A DNA stretch of 64,000 bases from Aspidiotus rigidus (GCA_035079385.1 JAVHKY010000049.1:1-64000); one strand, 5' to 3'; counted from the stretch's first letter, positions 1-14,272 are shown. A program made the numbers and translations. The notes: generated from the letters alone by a model not told the origin.

Positions 1-3000
1 ACTTCACCTCCAGTTTTGAGCCGTCTAGACGACGGGACAGTTTTTTTGGCCGTAAATCGCTAACCGTTCGAGATAGGTTAAAAATTTTTACGGGGATCGA
101 TCGAGGGCGTCGAGGACGCATCTAGTCCACCACTTCACCTCCAGTTTTGAGCCGTCTAGACGACGGGACAGTTTTTTGGCCGTAAATCGCTAACCGTTCG
201 AGATAGGTTAAAAATTTTTACGGGGATCGATCGAGGGCGTCGAGACGCATCTAGTCCACCACTTCACCTCCAGTTTTGAGCCGTCTAGACGACGGGACAG
301 TTTTTTGGCCGTAAATCGCTAACCGTTGGAGATGGGTTAAAAAATTTTTACGGGGATCGATCGAGGGCGTCGAGACGCATCTAGTCCACCACTTCACCTC
401 CAGTTTTGAGCCGTCTAGACGACGGGACAGTTTTTTGGCCGTAAATCGCTAACCGTTCGAGATAGGTAGAAAATTTTTACGGGGATCGATCGAGGGCGTC
501 GAGACGCATCTAGTCCACGACTTCACCTCCAGTTTTGAGGCGTCTAGACGACGGGACCGTTTTTTGGCCGTAAATCGCCAACCGTTCGAGATAGGTTAAA
601 AATTTTTACGGGGATCGATCGAGGGCGTCGAGACGCATCTAGTCCACGACTTCACCTCCAGTTTTGAGCCGTCTAGACGACGGGACAGTTTTTTGGCCGT
701 AAATCGCCAACCGTTCGAGATAGGTTAAAAATTTTTACGGGGATCGATCGAGGGCGTCGAGACGCATCTAGTCCACGACTTCACCTCCAGTTTTGAGCCG
801 TCTAGACGACGGGACAGTTTTTTGGCCGTAAATCGCCAACCGTTCGAGATAGGTTAAAAATTTTTACGGGGATCGATCGAGGGCGTCGAGACGCATCTAG
901 TCCACGACTTCACCTCCAGTTTTGAGCCGTCTAGACGACGGGACAGTTTTTTGGCCGTAAATCGCTAACCGTTCGAGATAGGTTAAAAATTTTTACGGGG
1001 ATCGATCGAGGGCGTCGAGACGCATCTAGTCCACGACTTCACCTCCAGTTTTGAGCCGTCTAGACGACGGGACAGTTTTTTGGCCGTAAATCGCCAACCG
1101 TTCGAGATAGGTTAAAAATTTTTACGGGGATCGATCGAGGGCGTCGAGACGCATCTAGTCCACGACTTCACCTCCAGTTTTGAGCCGTCTAGACGACGGG
1201 ACAGTTTTTTGGCCGTAAATCGCTAACCGTTCGAGATAGGTTAAAAATTTTTACGGGGATCGATCGAGGGCGTCGAGACGCATCTAGTCCACCACTTCAC
1301 CTCCAGTTTTGAGCCGTCTAGACGACGGGACAGTTTTTTGGCCGTAAATCGCTAACCGTTCGAGATAGGTTAAAAATTTTTACGGGGATCGATCGAGGGC
1401 GTCGAGACGCATCTAGTCCACCACTTCACCTCCAGTTTTGAGCCGTCTAGACGACGGGACAGTTTTTTGGCCGTAAATCGCCAACCGTTCGAGATAGGTT
1501 AAAAATTTTTACGGGGATCGATCGAGGGCGTCGAGACGCATCTAGTCCACGACTTCACCTCCAGTTTTGAGCCGTCTAGACGACGGGACAGTTTTTTGGC
1601 CGTAAATCGCCAACCGTTCGAGATAGGTTAAAAATTTTTACGGGGATCGATCGAGGGCGTCGAGACGCATCTAGTCCACGACTTCACCTCCAGTTTTGAG
1701 CCGTCTAGACGACGGGACAGTTTTTTGGCCGTAAATCGCTAACCGTTCGAGATAGGTTAAAAATTTTTACGGGGATCGATCGAGGGCGTCGAGACGCATC
1801 TAGTCCACGACTTCACCTCCAGTTTTGAGCCGTCTAGACGACGGGACAGTTTTTTGGCCGTAAATCGCCAACCGTTCGAGATAGGTTAAAAATTTTTACG
1901 GGGATCGATCGAGGGCGTCGAGACGCATCTAGTCCACGACTTCACCTCCAGTTTTGAGCCGTCTAGACGACGGGACAGTTTTTTGGCCGTAAATCGCCAA
2001 CCGTTCGAGATAGGTTAAAAATTTTTACGGGGATCGATCGAGGGCGTCGAGACGCATCTAGTCCACGACTTCACCTCCAGTTTTGAGCCGTCTAGACGAC
2101 GGGACAGTTTTTTGGCCGTAAATCGCTAACCGTTCGAGATAGGTTAAAAATTTTTACGGGGATCGATCGAGGGCGTCGAGACGCATCTAGTCCACGACTT
2201 CACCTCCAGTTTTGAGCCGTCTAGACGACGGGACAGTTTTTTGGCCGTAAATCGCCAACCGTTCGAGATAGGTTAAAAATTTTTACGGGGATCGATCGAG
2301 GGCGTCGAGACGCATCTAGTCCACGACTTCACCTCCAGTTTTGAGCCGTCTAGACGACGGGACAGTTTTTTGGCCGTAAATCGCTAACCGTTCGAGATAG
2401 GTTAAAAATTTTTACGGGGATCGATCGAGGGCGTCGAGACGCATCTAGTCCACCACTTCACCTCCAGTTTTGAGCCGTCTAGACGACGGGACAGTTTTTT
2501 GGCCGTAAATCGCTAACCGTTCGAGATAGGTTAAAATTTTTACGGGGATCGATCGAGGGCGTCGAGACGCATCTAGTCCACCACTTCACCTCCAGTTTTG
2601 AGCCGTCTAGACGACGGGACAGTTTTTTGGCCGTAAATCGCTAACCGTTCGAGATAGGTTAAAAATTTTTACGGGGATCGATCGAGGGCGTCGAGACGCA
2701 TCTAGTCCACGACTTCACCTCCAGTTTTGAGCCGTCTAGACGACGGGACAGTTTTTTGGCCGTAAATCGCCAACCGTTCGAGATAGGTTAAAAATTTTTA
2801 CGGGGATCGATCGAGGGCGTCGAGACGCATCTAGTCCACGACTTCACCTCCAGTTTTGAGCCGTCTAGACGACGGGACAGTTTTTTGGCCGTAAATCGCT
2901 AACCGTTCGAGATAGGTTAAAAATTTTTACGGGGATCGATCGAGGGCGTCGAGACGCATCTAGTCCACCACTTCACCTCCAGTTTTGAGCCGTCCAGACG

Positions 3001-6000
3001 ACGGGACAGTTTTTTGGCCGTAAATCGCTAACCGTTCGAGATAGGTTAAAAATTTTTACGGGGATCGATCGAGGGCGTCGAGACGCCATCTAGTCCACCA
3101 CTTCACCTCCAGTTTTGAGCCGTCTAGACGACGGGACAGTTTTTTGGCCGTAAATCGCTAACCGTTCGAGATAGGTTAAAAATTTTTACGGGGATCGATC
3201 GAGGGCGTCGAGACGCATCTAGTCCACCACTTCACCTCCAGTTTTGAGCCGTCTAGACGACGGGACAGTTTTTTGGCCGTAAATCGCTAACCGTTCGAGA
3301 TAGGTTAAAAATTTTTACGGGGATCGATCGAGGGCGTCGAGACGCATCTAGTCCACCACTTCACCTCCAGTTTTGAGCCGTCTAGACGACGGGACAGTTT
3401 TTTGGCCGTAAATCGCTAACCGTTCGAGATAGGTTAAAAATTTTTACGGGGATCGATCGAGGGCGTCGAGACGCATCTAGTCCACCACTTCACCTCCAGT
3501 TTTGAGCCGTCCAGACGACGGACAGTTTTTTGGCCGTAAATCGCTAACCGTTCGAGATAGGTTAAAAATTTTTACGGGGATCGATCGAGGGCGTCGAGAC
3601 GCATCTAGTCCACCACTTCACCTCCAGTTTTGAGCCGTCCAGACGACGGGACAGTTTTTTGGCCGTAAATCGCTAACCGTTCGAGATAGGTTAAAAATTT
3701 TTACGGGATCGATCGAGGGCGTCGAGACGCATCTAGTCCACGACTTCACCTCCAGTTTTGAGCCGTCTAGACGACGGGACAGTTTTTTGGCCGTAAATCG
3801 CTAACCGTTCGAGATAGGTTAAAAATTTTTACGGGGATCGATCGAGGGCGTCGAGACGCATCTAGTCCACCACTTCACCTCCAGTTTTGAGCCGTCTAGA
3901 CGACGGGACAGTTTTTTGGCCGTAAATCGCTAACCGTTCGAGATAGGTTAAAAATTTTTACGGGGATCGATCGAGGGCGTCGAGACGCATCTAGTCCACC
4001 ACTTCACCTCCAGTTTTGAGCCGTCTAGACGACGGGACAGTTTTTTGGCCGTAAATCGCTAACCGTTCGAGATAGGTTAAAAATTTTTACGGGGATCGAT
4101 CGAGGGCGTCGAGACGCATCTAGTCCACCACTTCACCTCCAGTTTTGAGCCGTCTAGACGACGGGACAGTTTTTTGGCCGTAAATCGCTAACCGTTCGAG
4201 ATAGGTTAAAAATTTTTACGGGGATCGATCGAGGGCGTCGAGACGCATCTAGTCCACCACTTCACCTCCAGTTTTGAGCCGTCTAGACGACGGGACAGTT
4301 TTTTGGCCGTAAATCGCTAACCGTTCGAGATAGGTTAAAAATTTTTACGGGGATCGATCGAGGGCGTCGAGACGCATCTAGTCCACCACTTCACCTCCAG
4401 TTTTGAGCCGTCTAGACGACGGGACAGTTTTTTGGCCGTAAATCGCTAACCGTTCGAGATAGGTTAAAAATTTTTACGGGGATCGATCGAGGGCGTCGAG
4501 ACGCATCTAGTCCACCACTTCACCTCCAGTTTTGAGCCGTCTAGACGACGGGACAGTTTTTTGGCCGTAAATCGCTAACCGTTCGAGATAGGTTAAAAAT
4601 TTTTACGGGGATCGATCGAGGGCGTCGAGACGCATCTAGTCCACCACTTCACCTCCAGTTTTGAGCCGTCTAGACGACGGGACAGTTTTTTGGCCGTAAA
4701 TCGCTAACCGTTCGAGATAGGTTAAAAATTTTTACGGGGATCGATCGAGGGCGTCGAGACGCATCTAGTCCACGACTTCACCTCCAGTTTTGAGCCGTCT
4801 AGACGACGGGACAGTTTTTTGGCCGTAAATCGCTAACCGTTCGAGATAGGTTAAAAATTTTTACGGGGATCGATCGAGGGCGTCGAGACGCATCTAGTCC
4901 ACCACTTCACCTCCAGTTTTGAGCCGTCTAGACGACGGGACAGTTTTTTGGCCGTAAATCGCTAACCGTTCGAGATAGGTTAAAAATTTTTACGGGGATC
5001 GATCGAGGGCGTCGAGACGCATCTAGTCCACGACTTCACCTCCAGTTTTGAGCCGTCTAGACGACGGGACAGTTTTTTGGCCGTAAATCGCTAACCGTTC
5101 GAGATAGGTTAAAAATTTTTACGGGGATCGATCGAGGGCGTCGAGACGCATCTAGTCCACCACTTCACCTCCAGTTTTGAGCCGTCTAGACGACGGGACA
5201 GTTTTTTGGCCGTAAATCGCTAACCGTTCGAGATAGGTTAAAAATTTTTACGGGGATCGATCGAGGGCGTCGAGACGCATCTAGTCCACCACTTCACCTC
5301 CAGTTTTGAGCCGTCTAGACGACGGGACAGTTTTTTGGCCGTAAATCGCTAACCGTTCGAGATAGGTTAAAAATTTTTTACGGGGATCGATCGAGGGCGT
5401 CGAGACGCATCTAGTCCACCACTTCACCTCCAGTTTTGAGCCGTCTAGACGACGGGACAGTTTTTTGGCCGTAAATCGCTAACCGTTGGAGATGGGTTAA
5501 AAATTTTTACGGGGATCGATCGAGGGCGTCGAGACGCATCTAGTCCACCACTTCACCTCCAGTTTTGAGCCGTCTAGACGACGGGACAGTTTTTTGGCCG
5601 TAAATCGCTAACCGTTCGAGATAGGTAGAAAATTTTTACGGGGATCGATCGAGGGCGTCGAGACGCATCTAGTCCACGACTTCACCTCCAGTTTTGAGGC
5701 GTCTAGACGACGGGACCGTTTTTTGGCCGTAAATCGCCAACCGTTCGAGATAGGTTAAAAATTTTTACGGGGATCGATCGAGGGCGTCGAGACGCATCTA
5801 GTCCACGACTTCACCTCCAGTTTTGAGCCGTCTAGACGACGGGACAGTTTTTTGGCCGTAAATCGCCAACCGTTCGAGATAGGTTAAAAATTTTTACGGG
5901 GATCGATCGAGGGCGTCGAGACGCATCTAGTCCACGACTTCACCTCCAGTTTTGAGCCGTCTAGACGACGGACAGTTTTTTGGCCGTAAATCGCTAACCG

Positions 6001-9000
6001 TTCGAGATAGGTTAAAAATTTTTACGGGGATCGATCGAGGGCGTCGAGACGCATCTAGTCCACGACTTCACCTCCAGTTTTGAGCCGTCTAGACGACGGG
6101 ACAGTTTTTTGGCCGTAAATCGCCAACCGTTCGAGATAGGTTAAAAATTTTTACGGGGATCGATCGAGGGCGTCGAGACGCATCTAGTCCACGACTTCAC
6201 CTCCAGTTTTGAGCCGTCTAGACGACGGGACAGTTTTTTGGCCGTAAATCGCCAACCGTTCGAGATAGGTTAAAAATTTTTACGGGGATCGATCGAGGGC
6301 GTCGAGACGCATCTAGTCCACGACTTCACCTCCAGTTTTGAGCCGTCTAGACGACGGGACAGTTTTTGGCCGTAAATCGCTAACCGTTCGAGATAGGTTA
6401 AAAATTTTTACGGGGATCGATCGAGGCGTCGAGACGCATCTAGTCCACGACTTCACCTCCAGTTTTGAGCCGTCTAGACGACGGGACAGTTTTTTGGCCG
6501 TAAATCGCTAACCGTTCGAGATAGGTTTAAAATTTTACGGGGATCGATCGAGGGCGTCGAGACGCATCTAGTCCACGACTTCACCTCCAGTTTTGAGCCG
6601 TCTAGACGACGGGACAGTTTTTTGGCCGTAAATCGCCAACCGTTCGAGATAGGTTAAAAATTTTTACGGGGATCGATCGAGGGCGTCGAGACGCATCTAG
6701 TCCACGACTTCACCTCCAGTTTTGAGCCGTCTAGACGACGGGACAGTTTTTTGGCCGTAAATCGCAACCGTTCGAGATAGGTTAAAAATTTTTACGGGGA
6801 TCGATCGAGGGCGTCGAGACGCATCTAGTCCACGACTTCACCTCCAGTTTTGAGCCGTCTAGACGACGGGACAGTTTTTTGGCCGTAAATCGCTAACCGT
6901 TCGAGATAGGTTAAAATTTTTACGGGATCGATCGAGGGCGTCGAGACGCATCTAGTCCACGACTTCACCTCCAGTTTTGAGCCGTCTAGACGACGGACAG
7001 TTTTTTGGCCGTAAATCGCCAACCGTTCGAGATAGGTTAAAAATTTTTACGGGGATCGATCGAGGGCGTCGAGACGCATCTAGTCCACGACTTCACCTCC
7101 AGTTTTGAGCCGTCTAGACGACGGGACAGTTTTTTGGCCGTAAATCGCCAACCGTTCGAGATAGGTTAAAAATTTTTACGGGGATCGATCGAGGGCGTCG
7201 AGACGCATCTAGTCCACGACTTCACCTCCAGTTTTGAGCCGTCTAGACGACGGGACAGTTTTTTGGCCGTAAATCGCTAACCGTTCGAGATAGGTTAAAA
7301 ATTTTTACGGGGATCGATCGAGGGCGTCGAGACGCATCTAGTCCACGACTTCACCTCCAGTTTTGAGCCGTCTAGACGACGGGACAGTTTTTTGGCCGTA
7401 AATCGCCAACCGTTCGAGATAGGTTAAAAATTTTTACGGGGATCGATCGAGGGCGTCGAGACGCATCTAGTCCACGACTTCACCTCCAGTTTTGAGCCGT
7501 CTAGACGACGGGACAGTTTTTTGGCCGTAAATCGCTAACCGTTCGAGATAGGTTAAAAATTTTTACGGGGATCGATCGAGGGCGTCGAGACGCATCTAGT
7601 CCACCACTTCACCTCCAGTTTTGAGCCGTCTAGACGACGGGACAGTTTTTTGGCCGTAAATCGCTAACCGTTCGAGATAGGTTAAAAATTTTTACGGGGA
7701 TCGATCGAGGGCGTCGAGACGCATCTAGTCCACCACTTCACCTCCAGTTTTGAGCCGTCTAGACGACGGGACAGTTTTTTGGCCGTAAATCGCTAACCGT
7801 TCGAGATAGGTTAAAAATTTTTACGGGGATCGATCGAGGGCGTCGAGACGCATCTAGTCCACCACTTCACCTCCAGTTTTGAGCCGTCTAGACGACGGGA
7901 CAGTTTTTTGGCCGTAAATCGCTAACCGTTCGAGATAGGTTAAAAATTTTTACGGGGATCGATCGAGGGCGTCGAGACGCATCTAGTCCACCACTTCACC
8001 TCCAGTTTTGAGCCGTCTAGACGACGGGACAGTTTTTTGGCCGTAAATCGCTAACCGTTCGAGATAGGTTAAAAATTTTTACGGGGATCGATCGAGGGCG
8101 TCGAGACGCATCTAGTCCACCACTTCACCTCCAGTTTTGAGCCGTCTAGACGACGGGACAGTTTTTTGGCCGTAAATCGCTAACCGTTCGAGATAGGTTA
8201 AAAATTTTTACGGGGATCGATCGAGGGCGTCGAGACGCATCTAGTCCACCACTTCACCTCCAGTTTTGAGCCGTCTAGACGACGGGACAGTTTTTTGGCC
8301 GTAAATCGCTAACCGTTCGAGATAGGTTAAAAATTTTTACGGGGATCGATCGAGGGCGTCGAGACGCATCTAGTCCACCACTTCACCTCCAGTTTTGAGC
8401 CGTCTAGACGACGGGACAGTTTTTTGGCCGTAAATCGCTAACCGTTCGAGATAGGTTAAAATTTTTACGGGGATCGATCGAGGGCGTCGAGACGCATCTA
8501 GTCCACCACTTCACCTCCAGTTTTGAGCCGTCTAGACGACGGGACAGTTTTTTGGCCGTAAATCGCTAACCGTTCGAGATAGGTTAAAAATTTTTACGGG
8601 GATCGATCGAGGGCGTCGAGACGCATCTAGTCCACCACTTCACCTCCAGTTTTGAGCCGTCTAGACGACGGGACAGTTTTTTGGCCGTAAATCGCTAACC
8701 GTTCGAGATAGGTTAAAAATTTTTACGGGGATCGATCGAGGGCGTCGAGACGCATCTAGTCCACCACTTCACCTCCAGTTTTGAGCCGTCTAGACGACGG
8801 GACAGTTTTTTGGCCGTAAATCGCTAACCGTTCGAGATAGGTTAAAAATTTTTACGGGGATCGATCGAGGGCGTCGAGACGCATCTAGTCCACCACTTCA
8901 CCTCCAGTTTTGAGCCGTCTAGACGACGGGACAGTTTTTTGGCCGTAAATCGCTAACCGTTCGAGATAGGTTAAAAATTTTTACGGGGATCGATCGAGGG

Positions 9001-12000
9001 CGTCGAGACGCATCTAGTCCACCACTTCACCTCCAGTTTTGAGCCGTCTAGACGACGGGACAGTTTTTTTGGCCGTAAATCGCTAACCGTTCGAGATAGG
9101 TTAAAAATTTTTACGGGGATCGATCGAGGGCGTCGAGACGCATCTAGTCCACCACTTCACCTCCAGTTTTGAGCCGTCTAGACGACGGGACAGTTTTTTG
9201 GCCGTAAATCGCTAACCGTTCGAGATAGGTTAAAAATTTTTACGGGATCGATCGAGGGCGTCGAGACGCATCTAGTCCACCACTTCACCTCCAGTTTTGA
9301 GCCGTCTAGACGACGGGACCGTTTTTTGGCCGTAAATCGCTAACCGTTCGAGATAGGTTAAAAATTTTTACGGGGATCGATCGAGGGCGTCGAGACGCAT
9401 CTAGTCCACCACTTCACCTCCAGTTTTGAGCCGTCTAGACGACGGGACCGTTTTTTGGCCGTAAATCGCTAACCGTTCGAGATAGGTTAAAAATTTTTAC
9501 GGGGATCGATCGAGGGCGTCGAGACGCATCTAGTCCACCACTTCACCTCCAGTTTTGAGCCGTCTAGACGACGGGACGTTTTTTGGCCGTAAATCGCTAA
9601 CCGTTCGAGATAGGTTAAAAATTTTTACGGGGATCGATCGAGGGCGTCGAGACGCATCTAGTCCACCACTTCACCTCCAGTTTTGAGCCGTCTAGACGAC
9701 GGGACAGTTTTTTGGCCGTAAATCGCTAACCGTTCGAGATAGGTTAAAAATTTTTACGGGGATCGATCGAGGGCGTCGAGACGCATCTAGTCCACCACTT
9801 CGCCTCCAGTTTTGAGCCGTCTAGACGACGGGACAGTTTTTTGGCCGTAAATCGCTAACCGTTCGAGATAGGTTAAAAATTTTTACGGGGATCGATCGAG
9901 GGCGTCGAGACGCATCTAGTCCACCACTTCACCTCCAGTTTTGAGCCGTCTAGACGACGGGACAGTTTTTTGGCCGTAAATCGCTAACCGTTCGAGATAG
10001 GTTAAAAATTTTTACGGGGATCGATCGAGGGCGTCGAGACGCATCTAGTCCACCACTTCACCTCCAGTTTTGAGCCGTCTAGACGACGGGACAGTTTTTT
10101 GGCCGTAAATCGCTAACCGTTCGAGATAGGTTAAAAATTTTTACGGGGATCGATCGAGGGCGTCGAGACGCATCTAGTCCACCACTCACCTCCAGTTTTG
10201 AGCCGTCTAGACGACGGGACAGTTTTTGGCCGTAAATCGCTAACCGTTCGAGATAGGTTAAAAATTTTTACGGGGATCGATCGAGGGCGTCGAGACGCAT
10301 CTAGTCCACCACTTCACCTCCAGTTTTGAGCCGTCTAGGACGACGGGACAGTTTTTTGGCCGTAAATCGCTAACCGTTCGAGATAGGTTAAAAATTTTTA
10401 CGGGGATCGATCGAGGGCGTCGAGACGCATCTAGTCCACCACTTCACCTCCAGTTTTGAGCCGTCTAGACGACGGGACAGTTTTTTTGGCCGTAAATCGC
10501 TAACCGTTCGAGATAGGTTAAAAATTTTTACGGGGATCGATCGAGGGCGTCGAGACGCATCTAGTCCACCACTTCACCTCCAGTTTTGAGCCGTCTAGAC
10601 GACGGGACAGTTTTTGGCCGTAAATCGCTAACCGTTCGAGATAGGTTAAAAATTTTTACGGGGATCGATCGAGGGCGTCGAGACGCATCTAGTCCACCAC
10701 TTCACCTCCAGTTTTGAGCCGTCTAGACGACGGGACAGTTTTTTGGCCGTAAATCGCTAACCGTTCGAGATAGGTTAAAAATTTTTACGGGGATCGATCG
10801 AGGGCGTCGAGACGCATCTAGTCCACCACTTCACCTCCAGTTTTGAGCCGTCTAGACGACGGGACAGTTTTTTGGCCGTAAATCGCTAACCGTTCGAGAT
10901 AGGTTAAAAATTTTTACGGGGATCGATCGAGGGCGTCGAGACGCATCTAGTCCACCACTTCACCTCCAGTTTTGAGCCGTCTAGACGACGGGACAGTTTT
11001 TTGGCCGTAAATCGCTAACCGTTCGAGATAGGTTAAAAATTTTTACGGGGATCGATCGAGGGCGTCGAGACGCATCTAGTCCACCACTTCACCTCCAGTT
11101 TTGAGCCGTCTAGACGACGGGACAGTTTTTTGGCCGTAAATCGCTAACCGTTCGAGATAGGTTAAAAATTTTACGGGGATCGATCGAGGGCGTCGAGACG
11201 CATCTAGTCCACCACTTCACCTCCAGTTTTGAGCCGTCTAGACGACGGGACAGTTTTTTGGCCGTAAATCGCTAACCGTTCGAGATAGGTTAAAAATTTT
11301 TACGGGGATCGATCGAGGGCGTCGAGACGCATCTAGTCCACCACTTCACCTCCAGTTTTGAGCCGTCTAGACGACGGGACAGTTTTTTGGCCGTAAATCG
11401 CTAACCGTTCGAGATAGGTTAAAAATTTTTACGGGGATCGATCGAGGGCGTCGAGACGCATCTAGTCCACCACTTCACCTCCAGTTTTGAGCCGTCTAGA
11501 CGACGGGACAGTTTTTTGGCCGTAAATCGCTAACCGTTCGAGATAGGTTAAAAATTTTTACGGGGATCGATCGAGGGCGTCGAGACGCATCTAGTCCACC
11601 ACTTCACCTCCAGTTTTGAGCCGTCTAGACGACGGGACCGTTTTTTGGCCGTAAATCGCTAACCGTTCGAGATAGGTTAAAAATTTTTACGGGGATCGAT
11701 CGAGGGCGTCGAGACGCATCTAGTCCACCACTTCACCTCCAGTTTTGAGCCGTCTAGACGACGGGACCGTTTTTTTGGCCGTAAATCGCTAACCGTTCGA
11801 GATAGGTTAAAAATTTTTACGGGGATCGATCGAGGGCGTCGAGACGCATCTAGTCCACCACTTCACCTCCAGTTTTGAGCCGTCTAGACGACGGGACCGT
11901 TTTTTGGCCGTAAATCGCTAACCGTTCGAGATAGGTTAAAAATTTTTACGGGGATCGATCGAGGGCGTCGAGACGCATCTAGTCCACCACTTCACCTCCA

Positions 12001-13746
12001 GTTTTGAGCCGTCTAGACGACGGGACAGTTTTTTGGCCGTAAATCGCTAACCGTTCGAGATAGGTTAAAAATTTTTACGGGGATCGATCGAGGGCGTCGA
12101 GACGCATCTAGTCCACCACTTCGCCTCCAGTTTTGAGCCGTCTAGACGACGGGACAGTTTTTTGGCCGTAAATCGCTAACCGTTCGAGATAGGTTAAAAT
12201 TTTTACGGGGATCGATCGAGGGCGTCGAGACGCATCTAGTCCACCACTTCACCTCCAGTTTGAGCCGTCTAGACGACGGGACAGTTTTTTGGCCGTAAAT
12301 CGCTAACCGTTCGAGATAGGTTAAAAATTTTTACGGGGATCGATCGAGGGCGTCGAGACGCATCTAGTCCACCACTTCACCTCCAGTTTTGAGCCGTCTA
12401 GACGACGGGACAGTTTTTTGGCCGTAAATCGCTAACCGTTCGAGATAGGTTAAAAATTTTTACGGGGATCGATCGAGGGCGTCGAGACGCATCTAGTCCA
12501 CCACTCCACCTCCAGTTTTGAGCCGTCTAGACGACGGGACAGTTTTTTGGCCGTAAATCGCTAACCGTTCGAGATAGGTTAAAAATTTTTACGGGGATCG
12601 ATCGAGGGCGTCGAGACGCATCTAGTCCACCACTTCACCTCCAGTTTTGATCCGTCTAGACGACGGGACAGTTTTTTGGCCGTAAATCGCTAACCGTTCG
12701 AGATAGGTTAAAAATTTTTACGGGGATCGATCGAGGGCGTCGAGACGCATCTAGTCCACCACTTCACCTCCAGTTTTGATCCGTCTAGACGACGGGACAG
12801 TTTTTTGGCCGTAAATCGCTAACCGTTGGAGATAGGTTAAAAATTTTTACGGGGATCGATCGAGGGCGTCGAGACGCATCTAGTCCACCACTTCACCTCC
12901 AGTTTTGAGCCGTCTAGACGACGGGACAGTTTTTTGGCCGTAAATCGCTAACCGTTCGAGATAGGTTAAAAATTTTTACGGGGATCGATCGAGGGCGTCG
13001 AGACGCATCTAGTCCACCACTTCACCTCCAGTTTTGAGCCGTCTAGACGACGGGACAGTTTTTTGGCCGTAAATCGCTAACCGTTCGAGATAGGTTAAAA
13101 ATTTTTACGGGGATCGATCGAGGGCGTCGAGACGCATCTAGTCCACCACTTCACCTCCAGTTTTGAGCCGTCTAGACGACGGGACCGTTTTTTGGCCGTA
13201 AATCGCTAACCGTTCGAGATAGGTTAAAAATTTTTACGGGGATCGATCGAGGGCGTCGAGACGCATCTAGTCCACCACTTCACCTCCAGTTTTGAGCCGT
13301 CTAGACGACGGGACCGTTTTTTGGCCGTAAATCGCTAACCGTTCGAGATAGGTTAAAAATTTTTACGGGGATCGATCGAGGGCGTCGAGACGCATCTAGT
13401 CCACCACTTCACCTCCAGTTTTGAGCCGTCTAGACGACGGGACCGTTTTTTGGCCGTAAATCGCTAACCGTTCGAGATAGGTTAAAAATTTTTACGGGGA
13501 TCGATCGAGGGCGTCGAGACGCATCTAGTCCACCACTTCACCTCCAGTTTTGAGCCGTCTAGACGACGGGACAGTTTTTTGGCCGTAAATCGCTAACCGT
13601 TCGAGATAGGTTAAAAATTTTTACGGGGATCGATCGAGGGCGTCGAGACGCATCTAGTCCACCACTTCGCCTCCAGTTTTGAGCCGTCTAGACGACGGGA
13701 CAGTTTTTTGGCCGTAAATCGCTAACCGTTCGAGATAGGTTAAAAA
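1..13746. repeat. 129-bp satellite array, about 106 head-to-tail units
   Basis: Counting between successive copies of ACTTCACCTCC gives a unit of 129 bp. The array begins before the window and runs without a break to 13746. Copies differ by single substitutions or one-base indels, mostly in the T and A runs. Each unit contains the 10-bp palindrome CGTCTAGACG and the overlapping palindromes ATCGAT and CGATCG. Two common sites vary between units: CACC/CACG before the ACTTC box, and CGCTAACC/CGCCAACC. There is no spacer variation, so it is not a CRISPR array. Short ORFs inside it, such as the one near 6825-7022 on the minus strand, simply read through the repeat and are not genes. Confidence 0.98.
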
Positions 13747-14264
13747 CGACGGCTTTCTTAACGAAGTTAAACATGGAACGCAGGGAACCTGTTTTATGAG
13801 TCAAATAGGATTTGGTAGTCAAAATTCAAGGAATCCTCGACCTAGATAAAGCTAGTATAAACAAGGCCTAGACGTAAAATAAGCCTAGTATAATGTAGTT
13901 CGAAAGTCCAAGTTTTTCTCAAATCTCGAGCTATTTATGATAGGAGGGAGACTTGAGAAAATTTGTGCCTTATCATATATAGCTCGAGAGTCAAAAGTTT
14001 TCCAAGTCCCTCTTCTATCATATATAGCTTCAGATTCGAAATTTTTTCCAAGTCCCTCTCCCATCATAATATATGGCGCGAGAATCGAATTTTTTCTAAG
14101 TCCCTCTCCTATCATATATGGCTCGAGGGTCGAAATTTTTTCGAAGTCCCCCTCCTATCATATATTCTCGAGAGTCGAAATTTTTCTATGTTTTTCGCTG
14201 GACGGCGCACAGCGCACGGCGTACGCCAGACTTCTCAAATAGCCCCCCATAAAACAGGTTCCCT
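13747..14264 (+). mobile_element. FamA: 518-bp non-autonomous element inserted in the satellite
   Basis: The satellite is interrupted in the middle of a unit, and GTTAAAAA occurs on both sides (13739-13746 and 14265-14272), giving an 8-bp target duplication. The left end begins CGACGGCTTTCTTAACG. A subterminal inverted repeat, CAGGGAACCTGTTTTATG, lies at 13781-13798 and reappears reversed close to the right end. The interior has several copies of a roughly 45-bp motif containing TCATATATAGCTCGAGAGTC followed by a T run and AAGTCCCTCTCC. No transposase is present. Fragments of the same family occur at 30988-31250, 31945-32098, 38881-38930, 43860-44170, 44560-45640, 47255-47400 and 55804-55888. 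The superfamily is uncertain: 8-bp duplications fit hAT or some MULEs, but the two extreme ends do not match each other. Confidence 0.8.
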
Positions 14265-14272
14265 GTTAAAAA

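Noticed and set aside
6825..7022. 65-codon frame on the minus strand
   Set aside because: It reads the satellite itself; indels in neighbouring units close it.
1..13746. Regular repeats that might suggest a CRISPR array
   Set aside because: Units are contiguous 129-bp copies with no unique spacers, in a eukaryotic context.
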